Below, in pieces: positions 50,378 to 60,415 of a stretch of DNA of 64,000 bases. Below the pieces are notes generated by a model. It was not told the DNA's origin, ran no database searches, and was given only the letters and a program-made list of their open reading frames with translations. Position numbers and translations under genes: made by a program. This stretch comes from Aureimonas fodinaquatilis. Its GTDB lineage: Bacteria; Pseudomonadota; Alphaproteobacteria; Rhizobiales; Rhizobiaceae. Location of the stretch: NCBI RefSeq assembly GCF_008369445.1, contig NZ_VTWH01000001.1, positions 806,001 to 870,000 of the forward strand, written 5' to 3'. The first letter of the stretch is position 1. The number at the start of each line of letters is the position of its first letter.

Positions 50378-51415
50378 CTAAGCGCGGAACAGACTGCGCC
50401 TGCCGAACAATGGCGAGCGTTCGCCTATGGCGGATGGATCTGTGAGGTATCGGGCTATGCGCTGCACCTCACGCACCGAGCCGAAGACCACGGGTATGTG
50501 CTGGTGAATGGCTTCTGGCTGGATATCCAGAAGATTGACCCGGCCGTCAGTTGCCGCGCCGCCCGCCTGTTCCACAATCATGGCAATCGGGTTGGCCTCA
50601 TACAGCAGGCGCAACCGACCGCTTTTATAGCCTCTGCGCTGGTCGCCGGGGTAAAGATAGACCCCGCCGCGTGTCAGAATGCGCAAAACATCGCCTGCAA
50701 CGGCAGCCAGCCAACGCATGTTGAAATCTTTTTCACGCGGCCCATCGGCACCCGCCAGGCAATCGTCGATGTAAAGGCGCAGCTCTTCATCCCAATGCCG
50801 GTAGTTGGAGGCATTGATTGCAAATTCGGCAGTTTTTTCCGGGATGAACACCGCATGCCGCTGTTCAACAAAACCGCCAAAGGCTTGCGAGTATACGAAG
50901 ATATTGCAGCCTGCGCCCAACGTCAGAATGAAGAGACAGCGTTGCCCGAATACAAATATTCCGGCGGCAAGCTGGCTTCTGCCAGTCTGCAGAAAGCTGG
51001 CCTGTGGCCCGGCACCCGGCTGCTCCGCAAGCGGCAGCAGAGAAAATATCGTGCCGATGGGCGCATTGATGTCGATGTTGGAAGAGCCGTCCAGCGGGTC
51101 AATGGCCAGAGCCAGAGTGCCCGTGTTGCTCAACTCAAGGACGTTGTCCTGCTCTTCGGAAAGCAGCGTGGCGATTTTGCAGTTGCGCGCCGCTTCAATG
51201 AAAATCCGGTCAGCTTCAATATCCAGCCATTGCTGCTCATCACCGCCACCATTGATACGGTTGGCGGCTGCAGGCGTCTGCTGGGGCTCTTCCGCAACCA
51301 GTGTGCGCAGCTTCAAGGCAGCGCGCGCCAATTGCCAGATTGTTTCTGCAACATCGTTGCGCAAAGGGTCTTCCCCGGCATAGGCGCGCAAATGAGCTTC
51401 CAGTGAGGCCGCCAT
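50378..51415 (-). CDS. cbbF: class I fructose-1,6-bisphosphatase
   Basis: Hydrolyses fructose (and probably sedoheptulose) bisphosphate in the regeneration phase. The 345-aa product has the metal-binding residues in LSEEQDNV and ALAIDPLDGSSNIDIN, VFGQRCLFILTLGAG, and the C-terminal EANPIAMIVEQAGGAATDGR block. It is the first gene of the operon, with a GGGAGGA ribosome site, divergent from cbbR. Confidence 0.95.
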   Translation of the reverse strand: MAASLEAHLRAYAGEDPLRNDVAETIWQLARAALKLRTLVAEEPQQTPAAANRINGGGDEQQWLDIEADRIFIEAARNCKIATLLSEEQDNVLELSNTGTLALAIDPLDGSSNIDINAPIGTIFSLLPLAEQPGAGPQASFLQTGRSQLAAGIFVFGQRCLFILTLGAGCNIFVYSQAFGGFVEQRHAVFIPEKTAEFAINASNYRHWDEELRLYIDDCLAGADGPREKDFNMRWLAAVAGDVLRILTRGGVYLYPGDQRRGYKSGRLRLLYEANPIAMIVEQAGGAATDGRVNLLDIQPEAIHQHIPVVFGSVREVQRIARYLTDPSAIGERSPLFGRRSLFRA

Positions 51416-51515
51416 CAGAAATCCTCCCGTTGGAATGGCAGGTTTCTTTTGCCCTGCTCATTCCAGTGTCGAATTAGAGTATGCAATTGCAGATGGACTA
51501 AGTAAAATTTATTTG

Positions 51516-51533
51516 CTTAAATAGTCACATAAG
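51516..51533. promoter_or_regulatory. candidate CbbR-binding dyad in the cbbF-cbbR gap
   Basis: CTTAAATAGTCACATAAG has dyad ends CTTA...TAAG spaced as in LysR-type T-N11-A sites, in the 138-bp divergent gap between cbbF and cbbR and about 20 bp before the cbbR start. More A/T-rich half-sites lie at 51499-51515. Confidence 0.45.
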
Positions 51534-51553
51534 AAAAACTTAAGACCTTACCC

Positions 51554-52474
51554 ATGATCAATTTAACCCTTCGGCAGCTTCGATCGGTGCAGGCTATCCA
51601 TCGCCATGGCACAATTTCGGGCGCGGCCCGAACGCTGGGGCTGACATCGCCGGCCATTACGCTGCAAATCAAGCAATTGGAGGAAACGCTGGGCCTGGCA
51701 TTGTTTGACCGGTCCAGCGGCGGCATGCGGTTGAAAGAGGCGGGCGCCTGTGTGCTGGCCGCCGCCAATGTCATCGACACTGCATTGCATGACATGGAAG
51801 CGGAAATTGAAGCGTTGAAAGGCCTTCGCCGGGGGCGCATCCGACTGGGCGTCGTGTCCACGGCCAAATATTTTGCACCCTCAGTGCTGGCCGCTTTTGC
51901 GGATGAACATCCGGATGTCGATGTGGAACTGACCGTGGGCAACAAAAGCCGCATTTTTGATGAGCTGCGCGATTACAGCATTGATATTGCCTTGATGGGA
52001 CAGCCACCCAGAGACTTGCCGGTGCGTGCCAGCGTGTTCGGTGAGCATCCTCTGGTCATCGTGTCGCGGCCCGACCATCGGCTTGCCAGTCAGCACAAGA
52101 TTGCGCGAAATGAATTGCTGGGAGAGCGGATGATTGCACGGGAACGCGGCTCCGGCACCCGCCGTTCTCTGGAGGTGTTCACACGCGACGTTCCGGAATT
52201 GCTGGACGACAGGTTGCTGGAGCTGGATTCCAACGAAACCATCAAGCAATCCGTGATGGCTGGCTTGGGCATTGCCCTGATTTCTGCCCACACCATTGCC
52301 ACAGAGCTGGATCTTGGCCGGTTGGTTGTGCTGGATGTGGTGGGCACGCCGATCCGGCGGCAGTGGTTCGTGGTCACGCGGGCCGACCGCACGCCAACAC
52401 CGGCAGAAACCGCGTTCTGGCAGTTTCTATTGCGCAGGGGAGAGCGGTTTCTGCCCGTTCTGCCGAAAAGCTAG
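51554..52474 (+). CDS. cbbR: CbbR, LysR-type regulator of the cbb operon
   Basis: The 306-aa product has the N-terminal LysR helix-turn-helix (LTLRQLRSVQAIHRHGTISG then RTLGLTSPAITLQIKQLEETLGLALFDR) and a periplasmic-binding-protein-like effector domain. CbbR proteins activate cbb transcription in response to metabolites such as RuBP or phosphoenolpyruvate. Divergent placement next to cbbF is the standard arrangement and supports the name. Confidence 0.92.
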   Translation: MINLTLRQLRSVQAIHRHGTISGAARTLGLTSPAITLQIKQLEETLGLALFDRSSGGMRLKEAGACVLAAANVIDTALHDMEAEIEALKGLRRGRIRLGVVSTAKYFAPSVLAAFADEHPDVDVELTVGNKSRIFDELRDYSIDIALMGQPPRDLPVRASVFGEHPLVIVSRPDHRLASQHKIARNELLGERMIARERGSGTRRSLEVFTRDVPELLDDRLLELDSNETIKQSVMAGLGIALISAHTIATELDLGRLVVLDVVGTPIRRQWFVVTRADRTPTPAETAFWQFLLRRGERFLPVLPKS

Positions 52475-52495
52475 ACCGGTTTGTTGCATTGTCCT

Positions 52496-52528
52496 GCCGT
52501 TTGACCGGTTTTGTTTAACGAGACATGC
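52496..52528 (+). repeat. dispersed type 1 palindromic repeat
   Basis: GCATTGTCCTGCCGTTTGAC ... TAACGAGACATGC matches the ends and core of the type 1 element. It follows cbbR and overlaps the last codons and stop of the convergent amidohydrolase gene. Confidence 0.7.
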
Positions 52529-53771
52529 TCAAGCCGGGATTTTGCAGAAAACGCATCAGCACCCGAACAGCAGCTTCGGCATCTTCTTCCAGGATAGCTT
52601 CATCCGGATGGTGGCTGATGCCGCCTTTGCAGCGTACAAACAGCATGGCTATCGGGCAGAGAGCCATCATTGCCAGCCCGTCATGGCCCGCGCCACTTGC
52701 CAGCCGAACCTCCGGCAGGTTTTCAGCGTGGATGGCTGCGGCAAGCGCCGTTTGCAGGTGTTCTGCACAAGGCGCAGTGCGCTCGTCATAACCAATGACA
52801 AAATCCAGCATCAGGCTGCGCTGGCTGGCAATGGCGCTGAAAACCTGTCGCAACCGCTGTATGGCGGCGTGGCGGGTGGCATCGTCCAGACTGCGCACAT
52901 CGAGGCTGAATGTGACCGCGCCGGGAATGACGTTCACCGCGCCGGGCCGCGCCTGGATCTGTCCCACAGTTGCCACCAGCCCCGGTGTTGCAAGCGCAAC
53001 AGCCTCTACCTCGCCGATCATCTGTGCTGCACCTGCCAGTGCGTCGCGGCGCATGGACATGGGCACCGTGCCGGAATGGCCAGCCAGCCCGGTTACTGAC
53101 ACGGCGGCTCGCACGGCCCCGGCAATTCCGGTTACGATGCCGGTTGGTGCGCCCTGTGCCTCCAGCACCGGGCCTTGTTCAATATGCACTTCAACATAAG
53201 CGGCCACCGATCCCGGTGCGCGTGCAACCCCGGCAATGGCGTCCGGTGCGCCGCCAAATGCCAGCAAGGCATGATGCAGGCTTACGCCATCCGCATCGCG
53301 TGCCGCCAAAGATTGCGGATCCACAGTGCCGGCCAGCGCGCGGGAGCCCGTGAGCGTTACGGGAAAGCGCACCCCTTCCTCATCGCCAAATGCCACAATC
53401 TCCACTGGCAAAGGCAGTTGGGCACCCATGCGGGCCAGCCTGTCCATCGCTTCTATGGCCACCACCACGCCCAGCGTGCCGTCATAGCGACCGGCATTGC
53501 GCACCGTGTCAATGTGCGAGCCCAGTATCAGGCGCTTTTCACCGTGCTGCAAACCGGGTGTCTGCCCGACAACATTGCCCACGGCATCCATATCCGCACT
53601 CAGGCCTGCCTCCTGCATCCACTGCAAAACCTGAACAGCCGCTTGCCGGTGTGCTGTGGAAAGATATAGCCGGGTGAGCTGGTCCGGCTCGCTGGAAAAT
53701 TTTGCCAGCTCATTCAGCCGCTGCATGATGCGCGATTGCGAAATAATCGTCTCTGCAATGGTATCGCTCAT
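52515..53771 (-). CDS. M20-family amidohydrolase (N-carbamoyl-L-amino acid hydrolase/allantoate amidohydrolase type)
   Basis: The 418-aa product has metal ligands in ILGSHIDTVRNAGRYDGTLGV and FGDEEGVRFPVTLTGSRALAG, the dimerisation/lid motif VEVHIEQGPVLEAQG, SGAGHDGLAMM and GGISHHPDEAILEEDAE. The family hydrolyses N-carbamoyl amino acids, allantoate or beta-ureidopropionate; the substrate cannot be chosen from sequence. ATG 53771 follows a TTG one codon upstream. The final residues are encoded inside a palindromic repeat. Confidence 0.88.
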   Translation of the reverse strand: MSDTIAETIISQSRIMQRLNELAKFSSEPDQLTRLYLSTAHRQAAVQVLQWMQEAGLSADMDAVGNVVGQTPGLQHGEKRLILGSHIDTVRNAGRYDGTLGVVVAIEAMDRLARMGAQLPLPVEIVAFGDEEGVRFPVTLTGSRALAGTVDPQSLAARDADGVSLHHALLAFGGAPDAIAGVARAPGSVAAYVEVHIEQGPVLEAQGAPTGIVTGIAGAVRAAVSVTGLAGHSGTVPMSMRRDALAGAAQMIGEVEAVALATPGLVATVGQIQARPGAVNVIPGAVTFSLDVRSLDDATRHAAIQRLRQVFSAIASQRSLMLDFVIGYDERTAPCAEHLQTALAAAIHAENLPEVRLASGAGHDGLAMMALCPIAMLFVRCKGGISHHPDEAILEEDAEAAVRVLMRFLQNPGLSMSR

Positions 53772-53935
53772 CAATCCTGCCCCTTATAGATCTCGGCAGC
53801 TTGTGATTTGCGCAGAAAATCACCAGCTTCGACTCAGGTTCAGCCGGATTTCCATTGTGAGCAGCGCTTGTGAAAGCTCAATGGGCTGGTACACTGTTTG
53901 TAACGAAAGATTCTGATTTGGATGCGGGGCCCGAC

Positions 53936-55309
53936 ATGCGGGCTGGCTCCGGAAATGGTTTGTGGTTGGATGATACCGAAAGGGAGCGGCCCGCCGCCTC
54001 TTATAAGCGCATGAAAGACGGCGAGAGCGAAAAGGCCTCGATAAGCCGGCTTTCCAAACGCCAGCGAAGGAGACGGCGAAAGCCGGCAGCGCCTGCGACA
54101 GCGCATGCCGATTTGCCACCTGTTCTGGGTGAAAAGGTGGAAAAGGCAGAAGCGGCGCTTGCCCGGCAGGGTGGCGGGTTACCTGCTGCACCGCGCAAGA
54201 AGCAGCGCCGCCGCCGCCGTGGTTCCCCCGCAGCCGGGCCCGCGAAACCGCAAACCCGCACGTTGCGGCCTGCAGAATCGCCAACGCAAAGCAACTTGCC
54301 GATTTATGCCGCGCTGGATCTTGGCACCAACAATTGCCGGCTTCTGGTGGCGGTTCCCGGCCGGCCGGGGCAGTTTCGTGTCATTGACGCATTTTCGCGC
54401 ATTGTGCGGCTGGGCGAGGGACTGAGCCGAACCGGAAGTCTGGCGAAGCCGGCCATGGATCGGGCCTTGGCTGCGCTGACCGTGTGCCGGCAGAAACTTG
54501 CAGCACGCCGCATCACCGGCTTGCGGTTGATTGCAACCGAAGCATGCCGTTCCGCTGCCAACGGCGAAGAGTTTCTGGAACGCGTGCATAAGGAACTGGG
54601 ACTTGACCTTGAGATCGTGAGTCGGGAAACCGAAGCACGATTGGCAGTTTCCGGTTGCGGATCGCTGGTCGACCGCGCGGCGCGTGGCGCCGTGCTGTTT
54701 GATATTGGCGGCGGCAGCTCTGAAATTGCCTTGCTGGATCTGAGCGCAGGTGCAACACGCCGGCTTTCCAACCATATTGTGGATTGGACATCGCTGCCTG
54801 TTGGTGTGGTTTCCCTCGCTGAGCGTTATGGCGGGCGCAATGTTTCGCCAGAACAGTTTCAGGCTATGGTCGATGATGTTTCCAGCCACATTGCCCAGTT
54901 TCCCGGCAAAGACCGTCTGGCAGAGCATGTCGGCAAGGCCGGGTTTCATTTGCTGGGCACCTCTGGCACGGTGACAACGCTGGCGGGTGTGCACCTTGGG
55001 CTGGAGCGCTATGACCGCCGGCAGGTGGATGGGCTGTGGCTGCGCAATGCCGAAGTGAGCGAGCTTGTGGCGCGCATTTGTGACTGGAGTTTTGAAGAGC
55101 GGATTGCCAATCCCTGCATTGGCAGCGAAAGGGCAGATCTTGTTCTGGCCGGATGTGCCATACTGGAAGCAATTCGGCGGCAATGGCCCGCACCCGTGCT
55201 GCGTGTCGCAGACCGTGGGCTGCGGGAAGGCCTGTTGATTGAAATGATGGTTGCGGATGGCGTGTGGCGGCGGGAATCCCAGCAGAACCGAATGAGGCAA
55301 AGCGCGTGA
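53936..55309 (+). CDS. ppx: Ppx/GppA exopolyphosphatase-family protein with Arg-rich N-terminal extension
   Basis: Cleaves terminal phosphate from polyphosphate or converts pppGpp to ppGpp. The core begins [18 protein letters not shown] (actin-like phosphate-1 motif), with [15 protein letters not shown], the phosphate-2 motif [14 protein letters not shown] and [13 protein letters not shown]. About 120 residues before the core carry two basic clusters ([12 protein letters not shown] and [12 protein letters not shown]), unusual for the family. GTG 53870 and ATG 54011 are other possible starts; the N-terminus is uncertain. The stop overlaps the rlmE start. Confidence 0.88.
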   Translation: MRAGSGNGLWLDDTERERPAASYKRMKDGESEKASISRLSKRQRRRRRKPAAPATAHADLPPVLGEKVEKAEAALARQGGGLPAAPRKKQRRRRRGSPAAGPAKPQTRTLRPAESPTQSNLPIYAALDLGTNNCRLLVAVPGRPGQFRVIDAFSRIVRLGEGLSRTGSLAKPAMDRALAALTVCRQKLAARRITGLRLIATEACRSAANGEEFLERVHKELGLDLEIVSRETEARLAVSGCGSLVDRAARGAVLFDIGGGSSEIALLDLSAGATRRLSNHIVDWTSLPVGVVSLAERYGGRNVSPEQFQAMVDDVSSHIAQFPGKDRLAEHVGKAGFHLLGTSGTVTTLAGVHLGLERYDRRQVDGLWLRNAEVSELVARICDWSFEERIANPCIGSERADLVLAGCAILEAIRRQWPAPVLRVADRGLREGLLIEMMVADGVWRRESQQNRMRQSA

Positions 55310-56058
55310 GTGGTGGACGGGGTGATGACCGGGGGCTGACAGTCCGCGTCAAGAAAAAGCGCGGCATCAAGGCTTCGTCCAGGCGCTGGCTGGAACGGCA
55401 CCTGAACGACCCCTATGTCCGGCGTTCAAAGGTCGATGGTTATCGTTCACGCGCGGCCTACAAGCTTTCGGAAATCGATGACCGCTACAAGCTGCTGCGC
55501 AAGGGCATGAAGGTGGTGGATCTTGGCTGTGCACCGGGTGGCTGGTGCCAGATTGCGGTGCAACGCACAGCCAACGCGCCTGAAGAGGCGCGGGTTGTTG
55601 GAATTGATTATCTGCCGGTCGATCCGATTTCCGGGGCCACCATTCTGGAAATGGATTTTCTGGATAATGATGCGCCAGACCGGTTGCTGGAAGCTCTTGG
55701 CGACGCACCGGACATCATTCTTTCCGACATGGCCGCGCCAACCACCGGCCATCGGCGCACAGACCATCTGCGCACTATGCATCTGTGCGAAGTGGCAGTG
55801 GATTTCGCCATTCGCACACTGAAACCCGGCGGCCACTTTCTGACCAAGACATTTCAGGGCGGCACCGAGGGTGAGCTTCTGGCCCTTTTGAAAAAGAATT
55901 TTACCTCCGTGCACCATGTCAAACCACCGGCCTCACGCGATGGCTCGGTGGAACTGTTTCTGCTGGCCAAGGGGTTTCGCGGTACGGCCAGGGGCCTGCA
56001 TGATGCTAATGACGACCAGAAATCTCTGAACCCGCCGACGGAGACAGACGAACAATAG
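55306..56058 (+). CDS. rlmE: 23S rRNA 2'-O-methyltransferase RlmE (RrmJ/FtsJ)
   Basis: Methylates U2552 of 23S rRNA with SAM. The 250-aa product has [20 protein letters not shown], the SAM motif [19 protein letters not shown], the catalytic K-D-K-E set ([36 protein letters not shown]) and [20 protein letters not shown]. The start is GTG 55306, which overlaps the ppx stop (GTGA). A basic N-terminal tail is typical of rhizobial RlmE. The 3' end overlaps the MFS gene by 53 bp, tail to tail. Confidence 0.94.
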   Translation: MSGGRGDDRGLTVRVKKKRGIKASSRRWLERHLNDPYVRRSKVDGYRSRAAYKLSEIDDRYKLLRKGMKVVDLGCAPGGWCQIAVQRTANAPEEARVVGIDYLPVDPISGATILEMDFLDNDAPDRLLEALGDAPDIILSDMAAPTTGHRRTDHLRTMHLCEVAVDFAIRTLKPGGHFLTKTFQGGTEGELLALLKKNFTSVHHVKPPASRDGSVELFLLAKGFRGTARGLHDANDDQKSLNPPTETDEQ

Positions 56059-57382
56059 CCAGCAGTGCCAGAAGGGTGCATGCGCCGGCAACAACGAAGC
56101 CCATGGTGAAATAGCCGGCGGGTGGCACGGCCTGCCCGCTCAGGAGAACACCAGCCTCCAGAATGCCGCCGGCCAGCGCAACACCCATGGCAATGGAAAC
56201 CTGCTGCGAAGCGGACAGAAGCGCTGTCGCATCACTGGACCGGCTGCCGGAAACATCTGCAAAAGCCAGGGCATTGATGCCGGTGAAAAACAGCGAGCGG
56301 AAGAAGCCGCCAACCACCAGAAGCACCAGCAGAATCACCAACGCCATATCCGGCCGGTAAAAACCGGTGATTGCGGTGAAAAATCCACAGAGAACCGCGG
56401 TGATCAACAGGGCGTTCTTGAAGCCGAAGCGCCGCAGAATAGGCTTGGCCAGAAACTTCATGCCGATGGCGCCGCCAATGGAAACCGCACTGATCAGCCC
56501 GGATGCAAAAGCCGAATAGCCGAAGCTCAATTGCAGCATCAGCGGCAGCAGAAACGGCAGCGCTCCGGTTCCGACGCGAAACACCGCGCCGCTGACAATG
56601 GCAGCGCGCAAGGTGGGAATGTTGAAGAGGTTGAGGTTCAGCAGCGGGTCCGGTGTGCCATTGGCATGGCGTATGTAAAGAAGGCCAAAACCGAACCCGG
56701 CAAAGGCCAGCGCAAAACCAAACAGCGGCGGCACTACGGGCAAGGATATGATGGAAAAGCCGAACACCAGGCTGGAGCAGGCAAGGCTGGAGAGCACAAA
56801 GCCCGGCCAGTCAAACCGCACGGCCTGCAATGGTGCAATATAGGGCAATACCCGGCGCGCCAGAAAAATTCCCACCACGCCGATGGGCAGATTGATCAGG
56901 AAAATCCACCGCCAGTCTGCATAGGTGGAAATTGCGCCACCGACCGGCGGGCCAACCAGCGGTCCAATCATTGCCGGAATGGAAAACCACGCCATGGCTG
57001 AAACGAGATCGCTCTTGCTGTATGAGCGCACCAGCAGCAGACGACCAACCGGCGTCATCATCGCGCCACCCATGCCTTGCAGAAAGCGCGCTGCAACAAA
57101 GCCCGGCAAGGAATTTGCCATGGCGCAGGCCAGCGACCCCGCCATGAACACCGCAATGGCGCACTGAAAAACCAGCTTGGGACCAAAGCGGTCCGCCATG
57201 CGCCCGGAAATTGGAATGAAGGTCGCCAGTGCCACGTAATAGCTGGTCAGAGCCAGTTTCAGTGCAATCGGGCTGGTGCCAATATCTGCCGCGATGGTCG
57301 CCAGTGAGGTGGAGATGATGGACGAGTCCATATTTTCCATGAACAGGGCGACGGCCAGCACCACTGGAACAATTGTTTTCAC
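56006..57382 (-). CDS. MFS drug transporter, DHA2/EmrB type
   Basis: A 458-aa inner-membrane protein with about 14 hydrophobic segments. Helix 1 is followed by [21 protein letters not shown] (family motif D1), then the motif A loop [10 protein letters not shown] and motif C-like [18 protein letters not shown]. It lacks an adjacent membrane-fusion partner. There is no ATG at the start: GTG 57382 or TTG 57403 is used. Substrate unknown; export of drugs or metabolites is the family role. Confidence 0.88.
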   Translation of the reverse strand: MKTIVPVVLAVALFMENMDSSIISTSLATIAADIGTSPIALKLALTSYYVALATFIPISGRMADRFGPKLVFQCAIAVFMAGSLACAMANSLPGFVAARFLQGMGGAMMTPVGRLLLVRSYSKSDLVSAMAWFSIPAMIGPLVGPPVGGAISTYADWRWIFLINLPIGVVGIFLARRVLPYIAPLQAVRFDWPGFVLSSLACSSLVFGFSIISLPVVPPLFGFALAFAGFGFGLLYIRHANGTPDPLLNLNLFNIPTLRAAIVSGAVFRVGTGALPFLLPLMLQLSFGYSAFASGLISAVSIGGAIGMKFLAKPILRRFGFKNALLITAVLCGFFTAITGFYRPDMALVILLVLLVVGGFFRSLFFTGINALAFADVSGSRSSDATALLSASQQVSIAMGVALAGGILEAGVLLSGQAVPPAGYFTMGFVVAGACTLLALLAIVRLSPSAGSEISGRH

Positions 57383-57437
57383 GAGGACCGGGCTTTCAGG
57401 CAAGCGATTGATAAGGGAGGCTGTGTATTAACAGTAA

Positions 57438-57484
57438 AGCATTCTGTGTTTAAACGGAATCGTTTCAAGGGCGGGGTAATGCAA
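57438..57484 (-). repeat. dispersed type 1 palindromic repeat, reverse orientation
   Basis: Read on the minus strand: TTGCATTACCCCGCCCTTGA, then AACGATTCCGTTTAAAC, then AGAATGCT, matching the type 1 element. It lies in the gap between the divergent MFS and metallo-hydrolase genes. The rest of that ~257-bp gap shows no clear features. Confidence 0.65.
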
Positions 57485-57639
57485 CAAGAGCAGTTGGGAC
57501 AGCGTTCAGTTTTTTGTGGGCTCGCCCGAATGCTCTGGCAGAATGGCCGTAAAATATTTTCCTGCACAGGGGGCGCGTGCCTCTTCTTGCCCTAGTTCTG
57601 ACCTACAATCAAAAAATCACGAGGTCAGGAGCTGGAAAC

Positions 57640-58686
57640 ATGGCAGGGCAGACGGTGGGCATGAATCGACGCAACGCGCTGAAACTGGCGCTGGGTGGTG
57701 CGGCTGCGGGAACATTGGTTTCTGCTGCGGCCAGCGCGCAGGAGGCGCAAGCCCCGGCCGCTGCTGAGGCCCCACCACTGCCAAATCTGGCTGATGCGCC
57801 GCTGGCGCCGGGCTGGCGGCGCTTTCAGGTAGGCGATGCCAAGGTCACCGTCATTCTGGACGGGGTGCGCCCGGGCGATGGACCGTTTCCAACCTTTGGC
57901 GAAGATCAGACCGCGGAGGCGGTGGCGGAGTTGATGGAAGCAAACATGTTGCCTTCCAATCAGTTCGTCAATTTTTTCCACCCGGTTGTTGTCGAAACCG
58001 GCGGGCAGACGGTGCTGATAGACACAGGCTTTGGTTCCGGCGGGCGCTCTGGCGGTCTTGGCTATCTGAGCCAGCGTCTGGAAGCGGCTGGCTTTGCGCC
58101 AGACCTTATCAACACCGTGGTGCTGACGCATCTGCACGCCGACCACATTGGCGGGCTGACTGAAAACAACGCTCCGGCTTTTCCCAAGGCACACCACGTG
58201 GTGGGTCGGATTGAACATGAGTTCTGGACTTCCGACGCTGCCAAGGCCGGTGGCACTGCAGGCAATGCCGAGGCAGTGGCCATGCGGCTTGGTCCGCTTG
58301 AGAACAATCTGGTCAAGGCAGAGGATGGTGACGAAGTTGCACCGGGCCTGTTTTTGCGCGCAGCCTATGGCCACACGCCGGGGCATTTTGCACTGGAACT
58401 GAATTCCGGCGGCAAGCGCATGTTCTTCATGGGGGATGTGTTCGGCCAGTACGTCGTTTCACTCCAGCGGCCCGAATGGCAGGTGCGGTTCGATATGGGC
58501 AAGCAGGAAGCGGCAGAGACCCGCAAGCGCTTTGCCGCAATGCTGGCTGATGAGAAGCTGCCATTCTTTGGCTACCACATGCCGTTTCCCGCTGTTGGCT
58601 ATGTGCTGCGTGATGGTGATTCCTTCCGCTACATGCCGGAAACCTATTCACTGCAACTGGACAGGGAAGTTTCCGCACCCGGTTGA
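57640..58686 (+). CDS. metallo-beta-lactamase-fold hydrolase, Tat-exported
   Basis: The 348-aa product begins with a twin-arginine signal (MNRRNALKLALGGAAAGTLV, cleavage likely after AAASA), so it should fold in the cytoplasm and be exported to the periplasm. The metal site is TVVLTHLHADHIGGL (HxHxDH), followed by His in AAYGHTPGHFALEL, Asp in MFFMGDVFGQ and His in FGYHMPFPAVGY. This layout resembles quorum-quenching lactonase and arylsulfatase-like MBL enzymes; the substrate is unknown. ATG 57640 or 57661 could be the start; both keep the Tat motif. Confidence 0.86.
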   Translation: MAGQTVGMNRRNALKLALGGAAAGTLVSAAASAQEAQAPAAAEAPPLPNLADAPLAPGWRRFQVGDAKVTVILDGVRPGDGPFPTFGEDQTAEAVAELMEANMLPSNQFVNFFHPVVVETGGQTVLIDTGFGSGGRSGGLGYLSQRLEAAGFAPDLINTVVLTHLHADHIGGLTENNAPAFPKAHHVVGRIEHEFWTSDAAKAGGTAGNAEAVAMRLGPLENNLVKAEDGDEVAPGLFLRAAYGHTPGHFALELNSGGKRMFFMGDVFGQYVVSLQRPEWQVRFDMGKQEAAETRKRFAAMLADEKLPFFGYHMPFPAVGYVLRDGDSFRYMPETYSLQLDREVSAPG

Positions 58687-58694
58687 CGGCCACG

Positions 58695-58742
58695 GCATTG
58701 CGCTGCCGTTGAGGCGGAAACGCTTCGACGGCAGCGCAATCC
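58695..58742. terminator. long hairpin between the MBL gene and guaB
   Basis: GCATTGCGCTGCCGTTGA (58695-58712) pairs, with two mismatches, with TTCGACGGCAGCGCAATCC (58724-58742). There is no T-tract. The outer sequence resembles the type 1 repeat (GCATTG..CTGCCGTTGA and AACGAGACAT at 58749-58758), so it may be a rearranged copy acting as a transcript boundary. Confidence 0.5.
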
Positions 58743-58912
58743 ACAAAAACGAGACATCATTGCATGCCGAGTGAGCGAATGATCACGTCAAACGCTCTAA
58801 ACACACCACAGCACTTCCCAAACGGCGCTGTACATGCTAGCAGCCCTTGCCATTCTTCATTCGGGTGCGGCCACTTTTCCGGCCCCCGAATCCGCTGATC
58901 GGAAGGACTGGC

Positions 58913-60415
58913 ATGGCCCAGATAATTGAAACCGCGACCGGGGCACTGGCTCTGACTTTTGACGATGTTCTTCTGCAACCAGCCCACTCGCAGGTGATGC
59001 CGGGGCAGGTGGATATCCGCACGAATATCACCCGGACCCTGCACTTGAACATGCCGATCCTGTCTGCGGCCATGGACACAGTGACCGAGGCAAGGCTGGC
59101 CATTGCCATGGCGCAGGCCGGTGGCATCGGCGTCATCCACCGCAATCTGACGCCTGATCAGCAGGCCGAAGAGGTGCGGCAAGTTAAAAAGTTTGAAAGC
59201 GGCATGGTGGTCAATCCGGTGATCATTGGCCCGGATGCCACGTTGGGAGATGCCCGTGCGCTGATGGCTGCGCACCGCATTTCGGGCATTCCCGTTGTGG
59301 AAAATGGCGGCAAGGGTGGTCATGCCAAGGGGCGTCTTGTCGGCATCCTGACCAACCGCGATGTGCGTTTTGCCTCTGACGACCGGCAGAAAATCTTTGA
59401 ACTGATGACGCGCGAAAATCTGATCACCGTGCGCGACAATGTTGATCATCAGGAAGCCAAGCAACTTCTGCACAAACACCGGATTGAAAAGCTGCTGGTT
59501 GTCGATACAGCCGGCCACTGCATTGGCCTGATCACCGTCAAGGACATTGAAAAATCCCAGCTTAACCCGAATGCTGCCAAGGATGCGCAGGGGCGTTTGC
59601 TGGCGGCTGCCGCAACCAGCGTCGGTGATGACGGTTTTGAACGCGCCGAGCGGCTGATTGATGCCGGTATTGACCTGATTGTTGTGGACACGGCGCATGG
59701 TCACTCGCAGCGGGTGCTGGATGCGGTTACCCGCATCAAGAGCATGTCCAACGAGGTGCAGGTGATTGCCGGAAACGTGGCAACGCGGGATGGCACTCAG
59801 GCGCTGATTGATGCCGGAGCCGATGGCATCAAGGTGGGCATTGGCCCCGGCTCGATCTGCACCACGCGCATTGTCGCCGGTGTTGGCGTGCCGCAATTGT
59901 CGGCCATTATGGACTCAGTATCCGTTGCTGATAAAGCCGGCGTGCCGGTTATTGCCGATGGCGGCATCAAATATTCGGGTGATGCGGCAAAGGCCCTGGC
60001 GGCCGGTGCATCGGCTGTCATGGTTGGCTCGCTTCTGGCCGGCACAGAAGAAAGCCCAGGCGAGGTCTATCTGCATCAGGGCCGGTCTTTCAAAGCCTAT
60101 CGTGGCATGGGCTCAGTGGGCGCCATGGCTCGCGGCTCCGCCGACCGCTATTTTCAGGCGGAAGTGCGCGATACGTTGAAGCTGGTGCCGGAAGGCATTG
60201 AAGGGCAGGTTGCCTATAAGGGGCCTGTCGGTGGCGTTCTGCATCAGCTTTCAGGCGGAGTGCGCGCTGCTATGGGCTATACGGGTGCGCAGACGCTGGA
60301 AGACTTCCGCAACAATGCAACGTTTGTGCGGATTTCCTCCGCGGGCCTGCGTGAAAGCCACACACATGATGTGACAATCACGCGGGAAAGCCCGAACTAT
60401 CCTGGAGCGATCTGA
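58913..60415 (+). CDS. guaB: inosine-5'-monophosphate dehydrogenase
   Basis: Oxidises IMP to XMP with NAD+, the first step to GMP. The 500-aa TIM-barrel product has [17 protein letters not shown], two CBS domains (about 95-215: [20 protein letters not shown] and [18 protein letters not shown]), the catalytic loop [20 protein letters not shown] with the active Cys, and [12 protein letters not shown] on the flap. ATG 58913 with a GGAAGGA site is chosen over a start 22 codons upstream. The stop abuts that of the convergent GNAT gene. Confidence 0.97.
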   Translation: MAQIIETATGALALTFDDVLLQPAHSQVMPGQVDIRTNITRTLHLNMPILSAAMDTVTEARLAIAMAQAGGIGVIHRNLTPDQQAEEVRQVKKFESGMVVNPVIIGPDATLGDARALMAAHRISGIPVVENGGKGGHAKGRLVGILTNRDVRFASDDRQKIFELMTRENLITVRDNVDHQEAKQLLHKHRIEKLLVVDTAGHCIGLITVKDIEKSQLNPNAAKDAQGRLLAAAATSVGDDGFERAERLIDAGIDLIVVDTAHGHSQRVLDAVTRIKSMSNEVQVIAGNVATRDGTQALIDAGADGIKVGIGPGSICTTRIVAGVGVPQLSAIMDSVSVADKAGVPVIADGGIKYSGDAAKALAAGASAVMVGSLLAGTEESPGEVYLHQGRSFKAYRGMGSVGAMARGSADRYFQAEVRDTLKLVPEGIEGQVAYKGPVGGVLHQLSGGVRAAMGYTGAQTLEDFRNNATFVRISSAGLRESHTHDVTITRESPNYPGAI

